25,572 bases of DNA from an uncultured Lachnospiraceae bacterium (GCA_905193085.1 CAJJNI010000007.1:1-25572), one strand, 5' to 3'; numbered from the stretch's first letter, positions 1 through 8,057 are shown. Translations and numbers: made by a program. Notes: generated by a model not told the origin, from the letters alone.

Positions 1-312
1 GAAGAGAATGCAGAAGAGCAGAGAAAGGTTCAGATAGTTAAATCTGCCATAAATACATTGTCATTTTCAGAACTTGAAGCTATAGTGCATATTTTTGATG
101 AGCTTGATGGTAAGGAGGGCATTCTGGTTGCAAGTAAAATTGCTGACAGAGTGGGAATTACAAGGTCGGTCATAGTCAATGCACTTAGAAAGTTTGAAAG
201 TGCCGGTGTAATAGAATCGAGGTCATCAGGTATGAAAGGTACATATATAAGAGTATTAAATGATGTAGTATTTGATGAACTTCAGAAGATAGATTTAAAA
301 TCATATAAATAA
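1..312 (+). CDS. codY: CodY, global GTP/branched-chain amino acid-sensing repressor (5'-truncated)
   Basis: Only the C-terminal part is present; reading frame 1 is open from the first base, so the true start lies upstream. The visible residues form the winged helix-turn-helix DNA-binding domain, including ASKIADRVGITRSVIVNALR and the wing segment SSGMKGTYIRVLN, both diagnostic of CodY. CodY is a Firmicutes repressor that binds DNA when GTP and branched-chain amino acids are plentiful; the GAF sensory domain is outside the window. It lies directly upstream of flgB, an order also known in Bacillus, where CodY represses the fla/che promoter. A terminator follows, so it is probably a separate transcription unit from the flagellar genes. 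The internal TTG at 58 is not a start. Identity is very secure. Confidence 0.96.
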   Translation, partial: EENAEEQRKVQIVKSAINTLSFSELEAIVHIFDELDGKEGILVASKIADRVGITRSVIVNALRKFESAGVIESRSSGMKGTYIRVLNDVVFDELQKIDLKSYK

Positions 313-344
313 CATTTAAACAAAATTATATAAAATAGCATATA

Positions 345-389
345 AAAGAATTGCATTTTCTATAAAAAGAAAAATGTGATTCTTTTTTT
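345..389 (+). terminator. Intrinsic terminator after codY
   Basis: Arms 345-359 (AAAGAATTGCATTTT) and 371-385 (AAAATGTGATTCTTT) pair over 15 bp with two G-U wobbles, with an 11-nt loop. The 3' arm runs into a T tract at 383-389. The stem is AT-rich but long. The position, 33 bp after the codY stop and before the flgB promoter, fits a terminator that separates the two units. Confidence 0.8.
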
Positions 390-423
390 CGTTTATGTTA
401 TATTATAAATATGAATTAAACAT

Positions 424-438
424 AATTTTAGTTAAATT
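424..438 (+). promoter_or_regulatory. Weak candidate CodY box upstream of flgB promoter
   Basis: AATTTTAGTTAAATT matches 11 of 15 positions of the CodY consensus AATTTTCWGAAAATT; all four mismatches are in the centre. It sits 5 bp upstream of the proposed -35, a plausible place for repression. The region is very AT-rich, so a chance match is quite possible. Confidence 0.3.
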
Positions 439-443
439 TTTTA

Positions 444-472
444 TTGTATATTTTTTATAAATGATATATAAT
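444..472 (+). promoter_or_regulatory. Sigma-A-type promoter of the flagellar operon
   Basis: The -35 is TTGTAT (444-449), the spacer is exactly 17 bp, and the -10 is a perfect TATAAT (467-472). Transcription would start near 479-480, leaving a leader of about 47 nt before flgB. The leader carries a small possible hairpin (TATAAG 485-490 with CTTATA 496-501) and an AAGGAG ribosome site at 511-516. This is the only good housekeeping promoter I see for the gene block downstream. Confidence 0.7.
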
Positions 473-526
473 GCTAAAAGGGAATATAAGCGGAACTTAT
501 AATTATGCAGAAGGAGATGACACCAG

Positions 527-922
527 ATGTTCAATACAGGAGTATATGATTACATAAATGTACTTGGAAAAGCAGCTAATGCCAGTTGGCTTAGAAATGA
601 AGTTATTAATAACAATATAGCTAATGTTAACACTCCGAATTACAAGAGACAGGATGTTTCTTTTGATGATACACTTGCTATAGAACTTAAGAAGACAGGA
701 ACTACGCAGGTGGATTTGGACAAGCGTGTTGCAAATGCAGATTCGACAAGGCTTGAAGGAAAGATATATACAGATGCAACTAATTATTCATATAGAATCG
801 ATGGGAATAATGTAGATATAGATACGGAAAATGTTGAACTTGCATCTAATGAAATTAAATATAATGGTTTGGTTTCAAGTATTAATGCGGAATTTGCTCG
901 TCTCAAATCTGTTATTAAATAG
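527..922 (+). CDS. flgB: Flagellar proximal rod protein FlgB
   Basis: FlgB is a rod subunit sitting on the MS ring, exported by the flagellar type III system without a cleaved signal. The 131-residue length is normal. The rod-family signature NNIANVNTPNYK is at residues 29-40, followed by the polar middle region and a C-terminal helix (NEIKYNGLVSSINAEFARLKSVI) that packs with other rod helices. The ATG is 10 nt after an AAGGAG ribosome site. It is the first gene of the operon, about 50 bp after the promoter, and flgC follows after 11 bp with its ribosome site overlapping the flgB stop codon, suggesting translational coupling. Confidence 0.96.
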   Translation: MFNTGVYDYINVLGKAANASWLRNEVINNNIANVNTPNYKRQDVSFDDTLAIELKKTGTTQVDLDKRVANADSTRLEGKIYTDATNYSYRIDGNNVDIDTENVELASNEIKYNGLVSSINAEFARLKSVIK

Positions 923-933
923 GAGGTTATGAT

Positions 934-1380
934 ATGGCTTTATTTACGGCATTTGATATTAGCGCATCAGGAATGACAGCGGAGCGCTTCAGAACGGATA
1001 TAATTGCACAGAATATTGCAAATGTTGACACTACAAGAACGGAAGATGGTGGTGCTTATCGTCGTAAGACGGTTACATTTGCTGAGAAAACAAATACACC
1101 GTTTGCACATGTGCTTCAGAGAAGCATTAATGGACATACACAGGGTGGCGGTGTTAAGGTTACATCGGTTTATGAAGACCATGAGACAGATATGGAAATG
1201 GTTTATGATCCGTCACATCCGGATGCTGATGAAAATGGTTATGTGACCTATCCTAATGTAAATATGGTTACGGAAATGACTAATATGATTGATGCTATTC
1301 GTTCATATGAGGCTAATGCAACTGCTTTTGAAGCAAGTAAATCTATGGCAGTTAAGGGACTTGAAATTGGAAGTAACTAG
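934..1380 (+). CDS. flgC: Flagellar proximal rod protein FlgC
   Basis: A second rod subunit, polymerising beyond FlgB between the MS ring and distal rod. The N terminus has the family motif IIAQNIANVDTTR (residues 23-35) and then GGAYRRKTV. The C terminus has the long helix with NMIDAIRSYEANATAFEASKSM typical of FlgC. Its 148 residues match the family. The start is fixed by AGGAGG (921-926), 7 nt upstream of the ATG. A + frame reading inside it (1004-1246) and an antisense one (967-1182) are shadows. Confidence 0.96.
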   Translation: MALFTAFDISASGMTAERFRTDIIAQNIANVDTTRTEDGGAYRRKTVTFAEKTNTPFAHVLQRSINGHTQGGGVKVTSVYEDHETDMEMVYDPSHPDADENGYVTYPNVNMVTEMTNMIDAIRSYEANATAFEASKSMAVKGLEIGSN

Positions 1381-1398
1381 TAAAGGGGAGGTAATGAC

Positions 1399-1725
1399 AT
1401 GACAGATAATATTTTGGGAGTATCAGCGCTTGGTTCTACAGGTTCTGTTTCTAATTATTCTAAATTGCTTGAAAATTCAAGCGATGGCAGTAATGCAGAT
1501 TTTGCGACAATTCTTAAAAATGCAATTGCCGGTTCTATAGATAATACACAATCACTCATTGACCAGTCTGAACAGGCTGAGATTGATTTTGCATTGGGAA
1601 ATGCGGATAATACTAATGAGTTGGGAATAGCACAGGAAAAGGCTGCCCTGGCAGTTTCTTATACGGTTGCACTTCGTGACCGGTTTTTAGATGCGTATAA
1701 AGAAATTATGCAGATACAGATTTAA
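1399..1725 (+). CDS. fliE: Flagellar hook-basal body protein FliE
   Basis: FliE is the small adaptor joining the MS ring to the rod and the first substrate exported by the flagellar secretion gate. The protein has 108 residues. Features seen are a polar N-terminal half, then the conserved segment DNTQSLIDQSEQAEIDFALGN, and the C-terminal helix EKAALAVSYTVALRDRFLDAYKEIMQIQI that ends the family. The ATG at 1399 follows GGGGAGG with about 7 nt spacing; a closer ATG at 1394 is out of frame. Position between flgC and fliF is the standard one. Confidence 0.95.
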   Translation: MTDNILGVSALGSTGSVSNYSKLLENSSDGSNADFATILKNAIAGSIDNTQSLIDQSEQAEIDFALGNADNTNELGIAQEKAALAVSYTVALRDRFLDAYKEIMQIQI

Positions 1726-1784
1726 GTTTTATTGTATGAATTGTAATTTGAAATTGGGGAAGATAAATATCTAGGAGATTACTC

Positions 1785-3377
1785 ATGATTGAAAAACTAA
1801 AAAAACTGGGAAATAGAATATTAGAATGGTGGAAAAAATTTGATACGAAGAAGAAAATTGCACTTATAAGCGCAGTAGCTGTAGTTGTTTTGACACTTGT
1901 TATACTTGGAATGGTGCTTACAAGAACTACCATGGTCGATTTGATTACATGTGAAAGCACAGCAGAAGCTTCGGAAATCAAAAACATACTTGATTCTGCC
2001 GGCATAGAAAATAAAGTTTCTGATGACGGACTTAGAATCCAGGTTGATAAAGATGATATATCGACAGCAAATCTGGAATTGGGTTCTAATGGTTATCCGA
2101 CAGCAGATTATGATATGGACTCTGTATTTTCAGGGGGGTTCAGTTCAACTGAAAATGATAAAGAAAAGAAATATAATGCTTATCTGGAAGATAAGATAGC
2201 TTCTGATTTATCTTCAATGGAAATAATTGATGAGGCTAAAGTTACCATATCAGCGGCTGAGAATAATGGAACTATTTATTCGATGGACGAAGAGGCATTT
2301 GTGAGTGTTTCTTTGAAGACAAATGATGATATAGATGAAGATGCTGCTAATGGACTGGCTAAATTTATAGCTACAGCAGTTGGCAATAAGGATACATCCA
2401 ATATTACTATTATGGATTATTCGGGTAATCTCCTGTTTTCAGGGGAACAGGCTGATGAGACAGGGATTTCAGCAAGCACGATGATGAGTCAGCTGAAGAA
2501 GTCTACTGACCAGATGAAGAGTGCCGTTAAAGAGATTTTCCTTTCACAGGGGTATGATGCTGTAACGGTTGCCCCTCAGCTTAAGATGAATACTTCTAAG
2601 ACAAGCCGTACTGATGTTGAATATTCAGCACCGGAAGGCAGAGAAGAAGGTATGCTTGATTCTGAAGAATGGTACAAATCCGAAAGCACAAATGGTACAA
2701 GCGGTACACCGGGTACTGATTCTAATGATGACACTACATATATGATTGAAAATGGAAGTGACAGTTCCTCAGAAGTTGATGAAGGAAGTAAGAACTATCT
2801 TCCTAACCGTTCTGAAACTATAACAGAACAGGGCGCTGGAACTATCATTCCGGAAGAGTCTTCTATCTCGGTAGTTTTAACTAACTACATATATTATGAT
2901 GAAGATGAGTTAAAAGCACAGGGTGCTCTTGACGATATGACATTTGATGAGTTTGTTGCACAGAACAGAGGGCGTCAGCAGGTTCAGGCTGATGCTGCAT
3001 TGTATGATTCTGTTTCTAAAGCTACAGGAATTGCGACTGATAATATTTCAATTCTCTGTTATGAAGAACCGTTTTTCCAGGCTTCGTCAAATAATGGAAT
3101 ACCGTGGACAATGATACTTACAATTATTGTTCTTGTGCTTATTATTGCACTCCTTGCATTTGTTGTATTCAGAAGCACAAGACCGGTTGTTGTTGAAGAA
3201 ATTGAACCTGAAACATCTGTAGAAGACTTGATTGCATCTACAAATGTACCGTTGGAAGATATAGAATATGAAGAAGGGTCAGAAGCACTCAAGGCGATTA
3301 ATAAATTTGTTGACGAAAATCCGGAAGCTGTTGCCAGCCTGCTTAGAAACTGGCTCAGTGATGAATGGGGGGAATAG
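1785..3377 (+). CDS. fliF: Flagellar MS-ring protein FliF
   Basis: FliF oligomerises in the membrane into the MS ring that holds the rod, the export gate and FliG. The 530-residue product has an N-terminal membrane helix (about residues 24-46, IALISAVAVVVLTLVILGMVL). The periplasmic ring-building modules include NGYPTADYDMDSVFSGG and EAKVTISAAENN. An acidic Ser/Gly/Asn-rich insert lies near residues 280-345. A second helix is at about 438-462 (WTMILTIIVLVLIIALLAFVV). The cytoplasmic tail ends FVDENPEAVASLLRNWLSDEW, the FliG-binding segment. An AGGAG ribosome site at 1771-1775 supports the start. Only 3 bp separate it from fliG. Confidence 0.97.
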   Translation: MIEKLKKLGNRILEWWKKFDTKKKIALISAVAVVVLTLVILGMVLTRTTMVDLITCESTAEASEIKNILDSAGIENKVSDDGLRIQVDKDDISTANLELGSNGYPTADYDMDSVFSGGFSSTENDKEKKYNAYLEDKIASDLSSMEIIDEAKVTISAAENNGTIYSMDEEAFVSVSLKTNDDIDEDAANGLAKFIATAVGNKDTSNITIMDYSGNLLFSGEQADETGISASTMMSQLKKSTDQMKSAVKEIFLSQGYDAVTVAPQLKMNTSKTSRTDVEYSAPEGREEGMLDSEEWYKSESTNGTSGTPGTDSNDDTTYMIENGSDSSSEVDEGSKNYLPNRSETITEQGAGTIIPEESSISVVLTNYIYYDEDELKAQGALDDMTFDEFVAQNRGRQQVQADAALYDSVSKATGIATDNISILCYEEPFFQASSNNGIPWTMILTIIVLVLIIALLAFVVFRSTRPVVVEEIEPETSVEDLIASTNVPLEDIEYEEGSEALKAINKFVDENPEAVASLLRNWLSDEWGE

Positions 3378-3380
3378 ACC

Positions 3381-4388
3381 ATGGCTACAGAAGAATATAG
3401 TGGAGTTCAAAAAGCAGCAATACTTTTGATTGCATTAGGACCGGAAAAGTCAGCGGCTATTTTCAAACAGCTCAAAGAAGAAGAAATAGAAGAATTGACA
3501 TTGGCTATTGCAAATACAAGAAGTGTATCAGCAACTGTAAAAGAAAATATATTGAATGAATTTTATCAGATTTGTCTTGCGCAGCAGTATATTGCTGAAG
3601 GTGGTATTAACTACGCTAAAGAATTACTGGAGAAATCTTTTGGCTCAGAAAAGGCAATGGATGTAATAGGAAAACTTACAGCTTCATTGCAGGTTCGTCC
3701 TTTCGAGTTTATAAGAAAAACAGATGCTTCACAGCTTCTTAACTTTATTCAGGACGAGCATCCGCAGACAATTGCTTTAATATTGTCATATCTCTCCCCG
3801 AAACAGGCGGCAGCTATTGTCAGTGCTATTCCACCTAATAAACAGGCAGATGTTGCCAAGAGAATTGCACAGATGGACAGAACATCTCCGGATGTTGTTC
3901 AGGAAGTGGAGAAGATATTGGAAAGAAAACTCGCATCGCTTGTTAATCAGGATTACACAATTATCGGTGGTGTTGATGCCATTGTTGAAATTCTTAATAC
4001 TGTTGACAGAGGAACTGAAAAACATATTATGGAAATTATGGAAATTGACGAACCTGAACTTGCAGAAGAAATTCGTAAGAAAATGTTCGTATTTGAAGAC
4101 ATTCTTGTTCTTGACGATCGTGCGATTCAGAGAGTGTTGCGTGATGTTGATAATAATGACCTTGCAATCGCTCTTAAGGGCTCGAATGAAGAAGTTCAGA
4201 ATGTAATCTTTAATAACCAGTCTAAACGACTTGCAACAATGATTAAAGAAGATATGGAATTTATGGGTCCTGTCCGTATGAAAGATGTAGAAGAAGCTCA
4301 GCAGAAGATTGTAAATATTATAAGAAAACTCGAAGAATCAGGCGAGATTGTTATCTCACGAGGTGGAGGTGACGAGATAATTGGCTAA
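3381..4388 (+). CDS. fliG: Flagellar rotor/switch protein FliG
   Basis: FliG sits on FliF, contacts FliM, and is pushed by the MotA stator to turn the rotor. The 335-residue product has the N-terminal FliF-binding domain beginning YSGVQKAAILLIALG. The middle-domain FliM-binding motif EHPQ is at residues 126-129, and the MFVF hinge motif is at 235-238. The C-terminal charged torque helix includes LDDRAIQRVLRDVDNNDLAIALKG. All key elements are present. Its 3' end overlaps the fliH start by 8 bp, and the fliH ribosome site lies inside fliG, so the two are probably translationally coupled. Confidence 0.98.
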   Translation: MATEEYSGVQKAAILLIALGPEKSAAIFKQLKEEEIEELTLAIANTRSVSATVKENILNEFYQICLAQQYIAEGGINYAKELLEKSFGSEKAMDVIGKLTASLQVRPFEFIRKTDASQLLNFIQDEHPQTIALILSYLSPKQAAAIVSAIPPNKQADVAKRIAQMDRTSPDVVQEVEKILERKLASLVNQDYTIIGGVDAIVEILNTVDRGTEKHIMEIMEIDEPELAEEIRKKMFVFEDILVLDDRAIQRVLRDVDNNDLAIALKGSNEEVQNVIFNNQSKRLATMIKEDMEFMGPVRMKDVEEAQQKIVNIIRKLEESGEIVISRGGGDEIIG

Positions 4389-5175
4389 TAATCTGGTTAA
4401 ATATACCTGTGTAGTCTGTGACGAGCAGGATAAGAGAGTTATCAATTCAAATGAACTGATTGCAGAGAAAATTAAAGATTATATGAAGGAACAGCAGGAA
4501 AATGATGAAAATTATGCAGATGAATTTTCAGAACTGCTTGACTCAGAAAAAGTTGAAAAGCTTCTTGAAGATAAAGAAGAAGTTATGGAAAGCGTAAATC
4601 GCGAAGAAGTGCTTGAGGAAGCACGAAAAGAAGCTGATGATATACTTGAACAGGCGAGAATAGAAGCAGATGCCTGCAAGAGACAGGCTTATGACGAAGC
4701 TTCAAAAGATGGATACAGTAAAGGTTATGCAAAAGGTGTTGAAGAGGCAGAGGCATTAAAGGCGTCTCTTGAGCAGGAAAAAGTAAAATTGCAGCAGGAT
4801 TATCAGAAAGAATTTGAAAATATGGAACCACAGCTGGTTGATGCAATTCTTGAAGTTGTAGGAACTGTTTTTCAGGTTCAATTTGCAGAAAAGAAAGATT
4901 TTGTTATGCATCTTTTGCAGGCTACATTAAATAAGATTGAAGGCAGCAAAGATTATCTTGTCAGGGTTTCAAAAGATGATTTTGCAGTTGTTTCTGAGAA
5001 AAAGTCAGAGATACAATCACAGCTGCCAAGAAATGCAGTTTTGGAAATTGTTGAAGATATGACACTTACAAAGAATCAGTGCCTTATAGAGACTGATGGT
5101 GGAGTATTTGATTGCAGTCTTGATACACAGATGGACAGCCTTGTGCGTGATTTGCGTACATTGTCCGGATTATAA
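4381..5175 (+). CDS. fliH: FliH, regulator/stator of the flagellar export ATPase
   Basis: FliH holds FliI at the export gate and inhibits its ATPase. The 264-residue product has the expected plan: an acidic N terminus, a long charged helical region (residues 60-155), a glycine-spaced repeat GYSKGYAKG with Gly at 111, 115 and 119 (the family's GxxxGxxxG motif), and a C-terminal domain related to the E subunit of V/F-type ATPases. The start is TTG at 4381, overlapping fliG by 8 bp. It is supported by GGAGGTG (4365-4371) about 9 nt upstream. No ATG competes near this site. Confidence 0.93.
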   Translation: MANNLVKYTCVVCDEQDKRVINSNELIAEKIKDYMKEQQENDENYADEFSELLDSEKVEKLLEDKEEVMESVNREEVLEEARKEADDILEQARIEADACKRQAYDEASKDGYSKGYAKGVEEAEALKASLEQEKVKLQQDYQKEFENMEPQLVDAILEVVGTVFQVQFAEKKDFVMHLLQATLNKIEGSKDYLVRVSKDDFAVVSEKKSEIQSQLPRNAVLEIVEDMTLTKNQCLIETDGGVFDCSLDTQMDSLVRDLRTLSGL

Positions 5176-5189
5176 GGGAAAGTTGGAGA

Positions 5190-6506
5190 TTGGATTTGCC
5201 TAAGTTGAATTTAAATAAATATTACAATTTAAAAGACCGCACTTTTTTCCGTAAGCTTGGGCGTGTTGTAAAAGTAGTCGGACTTACTATTGAGTCAGTC
5301 GGACCTGATGCAAAGCTCAACGATTTATGTCAGATATTAGTTGAAGGTGAAGACCAGCCTGTTTTGGCAGAAGTAGTCGGATTCAGGGAAAAAAGAGTGC
5401 TTCTGATGCCTTATGAAAATGTAGAAGGCGTCGGTGTAGGGTGTGTCGTTGAAAACTTAGGACATCCGCTTACTGTTAAAGTTGGAGATGCCCTTTTAGG
5501 ACAGACTTTGGACGGTATAGGAAGACCGGTAGATGCAGAATCTTTAGATGTAAGGCAGCAGTACCCGGTAGAAGCTCCGCCGCCTGACCCGTTGAAAAGA
5601 GAAATTATAGGTGAAATACTTCCGCTTGGTGTAAAGGCGGTAGATGGACTTATAACAGTTGGAAAAGGCCAGAGAATAGGAATATTTGCCGGAAGTGGTG
5701 TTGGTAAAAGTACGCTTCTTGGTATGTTTGCAAGAAACACAAAGGCTGATATAAATGTAATAGCTCTTATTGGAGAGCGAGGAAGAGAAGTCAGGGAATT
5801 TATAGAAAGAGATTTGGGCGAAGAAGGTATGCGACGCTCTGTTGTCATTGTTGCAACATCAGATAAACCGGCACTTATAAGAAATAAGGCGGCTAAGACA
5901 GCTACTGCGATTGCTGAATATTTCAGGGACCAGGGCAAAGATGTTCTTCTTATGATGGATTCACTGACAAGATTTTCTATGGCACAGAGAGAAATAGGAC
6001 TTGCATCGGGGGAACCACCGGTTACAAGAGGATATCCGCCAAGTGTATATTCAGAAATGCCTAAATTGCTTGAAAGAGCCGGAAATTCAGATGTCGGCTC
6101 AATAACAGGTTTATATACAGTCCTTGTTGATGGTGACGATTTTAACGAACCTATAACAGATACAGCGAGAAGTATTCTTGATGGTCATATAATGCTTTCA
6201 AGAAAGCTTGCTCACAGAAATCATTATCCGGCTATCGATGTATTACAGAGTATTTCTCGTGTAATGTCCCAGATAGCAACTAAAGAACATAAAATGTTTG
6301 CAGGAAAACTTAAAACAACGCTTGCAACATATAATGAAGCGGAAGATTTGATAAATATTGGGGCTTACAAAGCAGGTTCTAATCCGAATATAGATTATGC
6401 AATATCCAAAATAGATGAAATTAACAAATTTCTTATGCAGAATGTTGATGAGAAGTTTGAATTTGATACTATACTTAAGGAACTTCAGAATATTTTTGCA
6501 GAGTAG
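5190..6506 (+). CDS. fliI: Flagellum-specific export ATPase FliI
   Basis: FliI is the F1-beta-like ATPase that unfolds and delivers export substrates. The 438-residue product matches the family length. Walker A GSGVGKST is at 168-175. Walker B is at about 251-256 (DVLLMMD). The conserved ATPase-core segment RGYPPSVYSEMPKLLERAG follows, and a C-terminal helical domain (YKAGSNPNIDYAISKIDEINKFL) closes it. The start is TTG: either 5190, with AAGGGA 10 nt upstream, or 5196, with GGAG 7 nt upstream. Both give the same protein minus two residues. It lies between fliH and fliJ, completing the soluble ATPase complex. Confidence 0.97.
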   Translation: MDLPKLNLNKYYNLKDRTFFRKLGRVVKVVGLTIESVGPDAKLNDLCQILVEGEDQPVLAEVVGFREKRVLLMPYENVEGVGVGCVVENLGHPLTVKVGDALLGQTLDGIGRPVDAESLDVRQQYPVEAPPPDPLKREIIGEILPLGVKAVDGLITVGKGQRIGIFAGSGVGKSTLLGMFARNTKADINVIALIGERGREVREFIERDLGEEGMRRSVVIVATSDKPALIRNKAAKTATAIAEYFRDQGKDVLLMMDSLTRFSMAQREIGLASGEPPVTRGYPPSVYSEMPKLLERAGNSDVGSITGLYTVLVDGDDFNEPITDTARSILDGHIMLSRKLAHRNHYPAIDVLQSISRVMSQIATKEHKMFAGKLKTTLATYNEAEDLINIGAYKAGSNPNIDYAISKIDEINKFLMQNVDEKFEFDTILKELQNIFAE

Positions 6507-6535
6507 ACGATTTATTTGAGAAATAAGGCGGTATA

Positions 6536-6985
6536 ATGGCAAAGTTTGTTTTTGAATTACAGAGTATTTTAGAAATAAAAGAGAAGCTTGAAACGCAGGA
6601 AAAAATGTTATATGCATCAGCGCAGGCAAGACTTTTTGAAGAAATTGATAAACTTGATAATTTTAAAAACAAAAAGATTTCATATGAATCCCAGATGAGA
6701 GAAAATATGTTATCCGGTCTTGATGTAAGGACTTTGTGCGAATGCAACAATGGAATTGAAATAATGAAAGATGCTATAAAAACACAGCAGATTGAGGTGT
6801 CAAAGGCTCAGAAGAATGTTGATATTGCGCAGAGAAGGCTTAATGATGCTGTTAAAGAGCGAAAAACATATGAAAAACTCAGGGAAAATGCATTTGAAGA
6901 CTTTATGCAGGAAATGAATGCACAGGAAAGTAAAGAGATAGATGAACTGGTCAGTTACAGTTATCAGTCAGGTTCAGAAGAGTAA
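6536..6985 (+). CDS. fliJ: Flagellar export chaperone/coupling protein FliJ
   Basis: FliJ is a coiled-coil protein that inserts in the FliI hexamer, like the gamma stalk of F1, and recycles chaperones to FlhA. The 149-residue product is almost wholly helical and charged, with heptad-like runs from residue 10 to 130 (LQSILEIKEKLETQEKML and AQKNVDIAQRRLNDAVKERKTYEKLRENAFEDFM), as in FliJ. Sequence conservation in this family is low, so the call rests on length, coiled-coil nature and position immediately after fliI. An AAGGCGG ribosome site precedes the ATG. Confidence 0.9.
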   Translation: MAKFVFELQSILEIKEKLETQEKMLYASAQARLFEEIDKLDNFKNKKISYESQMRENMLSGLDVRTLCECNNGIEIMKDAIKTQQIEVSKAQKNVDIAQRRLNDAVKERKTYEKLRENAFEDFMQEMNAQESKEIDELVSYSYQSGSEE

Positions 6986-7006
6986 GTTTGTGCAGGAGGA
7001 CAGATT

Positions 7007-7762
7007 ATGGCTAAGAAAAAGAAAAAAAACATACAAGGAATTGAAGGCGAAGAAGAAAAAGGTGGAAATAAAGTAGTAGTAGCCTTTGTGGCTATTCTTA
7101 TAGTTTTGATATGGCTTGCTATTTTTGCCCTTTGTGTTCGATGGGATGTTGGAGGATTTGGTTCGTCAGTTCTGGCTCCGGTACTTAAAGATGTTCCGGT
7201 TCTGAATAAGATTCTTCCGGATACGGAAAAAGACAGTCTTATTGTAGATGATGAATATCCGTATGCGACTTTGAAAGAGGCAGTTGCGAGAATTAAAGAA
7301 CTCGAAGCACAGCTTGAGGCAGCACAAAGCACAAATACAGATGATGACAGCAAGATTGCTGAGCTTCAGGCAGAAGTTGACAGGTTAAAACAATACGAAG
7401 ATAACCAGGCAGAATTTGAAAATCTTAAAGCAGATTTTTATGAACAGGTAGTATATGCAGATAAAGCTCCTGATGTGTCTGAATATAAAAAATATTATGA
7501 ATCTATTGAACCTGATAAAGCTGCAGATTTATATAAACAGGTAGTAAGCAGTGAACAGGCAAGTGAACAGGCTCAGGAATATGCAAAAGCTTACAGTGCG
7601 ATGAAGCCGGCACAGGCAGCTAAGATATTTGAAGCAATGACAGATAATCTTGATTTGGCAGCGGAAATACTTGGAGCTATGGACAGTACTTCCAGAGGTA
7701 ATATATTAGGAGCAATGAATGCAGATGTGGCAGCACAGATAACAAAAATAATGCAGCCATAA
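7007..7762 (+). CDS. MotE-like membrane coiled-coil protein (MgtE-N-like C terminus)
   Basis: The 251-residue product has a Lys-rich cytoplasmic N terminus and one membrane helix (about 22-45, KVVVAFVAILIVLIWLAIFALCV). A coiled coil spans about residues 83-130 (LKEAVARIKELEAQLEAAQ and onward). The C-terminal region of short helical repeats (KAYSAMKPAQAAKIFEAMTD, then LAAEILGAMDSTSRGNILGAM) resembles the MgtE intracellular N domain. This plan matches MotE/FlbB-type proteins (YlxF position in Bacillus) found between fliJ and fliK in Firmicutes. In other bacteria MotE chaperones the MotC stator protein, but no motC is seen here, so a role at the stator or ring is inference. The start has a good GGAGG site. 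Confidence 0.82.
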   Translation: MAKKKKKNIQGIEGEEEKGGNKVVVAFVAILIVLIWLAIFALCVRWDVGGFGSSVLAPVLKDVPVLNKILPDTEKDSLIVDDEYPYATLKEAVARIKELEAQLEAAQSTNTDDDSKIAELQAEVDRLKQYEDNQAEFENLKADFYEQVVYADKAPDVSEYKKYYESIEPDKAADLYKQVVSSEQASEQAQEYAKAYSAMKPAQAAKIFEAMTDNLDLAAEILGAMDSTSRGNILGAMNADVAAQITKIMQP

Positions 7763-7822
7763 ATATAACATGGCATACCCAGATGTTGGGGTCTGGAAAT
7801 AAAATGAAATAAAATAGAATTC

Positions 7823-7990
7823 TGATACCTACGGATTGTTCCGTGCTATGCACTCTCACAATCCTACCCGATATTCGCATATCGTGGGATTATAATCCCA
7901 CTTTTATGCGAATATCGGGGCGGGTCTAAAGGTCTTTTAACCACTTGTGAGCAAGCTCATGTGGTATCAGACTTTTAGACCCTGGTATCA
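7823..7990. repeat. Palindromic intergenic element with terminal inverted repeats and nested hairpins
   Basis: The ends are TGATACC (7823-7829) and its inverse GGTATCA (7984-7990). Three stem-loops lie between. First, GGATTGT (7833-7839) pairs with ACAATCC (7858-7864) around an inner GTGC/GCAC hairpin. Second, CCCGATATTCGCAT (7867-7880) pairs perfectly over 14 bp with 7906-7919 and encloses the perfect 18-bp palindrome GTGGGATTATAATCCCAC (7884-7901). Third, GGGTCTAAAGGTCT (7922-7935) pairs with AGACTTTTAGACCC (7969-7982) with one G-U, around an inner CCAC/GTGG and TGAGC/GCTCA hairpin. It is visibly more GC-rich than its surroundings and has no open frame of its own. No T tract follows, so it is not a classical terminator. 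It is either a mobile-repeat remnant (MITE/REP-like) or a structured RNA; the family is not recognised. Confidence 0.75.
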
Positions 7991-8057
7991 TTATACAGTG
8001 TTTCTAACTGCGTATGCAGATAGAATAAATAATAATAAGAGAAAGGAGGATATGGAC

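Noticed and set aside
485..501. Hairpin TATAAG/CTTATA in the flgB leader as a riboswitch or attenuator
   Set aside because: Only 6 bp, AT-rich and with no following T tract; too weak to call a regulatory element.
5411..5938. 175-aa minus-strand frame opposite fliI
   Set aside because: It is fully inside conserved fliI, has no recognisable domain or ribosome site, and arises from codon bias of the sense gene. The minus frame at 20612-21103 opposite flhA is rejected for the same reason.
7823..7990. tRNA, T-box or c-di-GMP riboswitch in the gap before fliK
   Set aside because: No T-arm GTTCRA box, acceptor/CCA pattern, T-box motif or c-di-GMP aptamer core could be seen; the paired arms explain the region as simple nested inverted repeats.
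7947..8057. Upstream extension of fliK to GTG 7947
   Set aside because: The GTG lies within the third hairpin of the repeat element and has no ribosome site. AAAGGAGG at 8042-8049 clearly serves ATG 8058.
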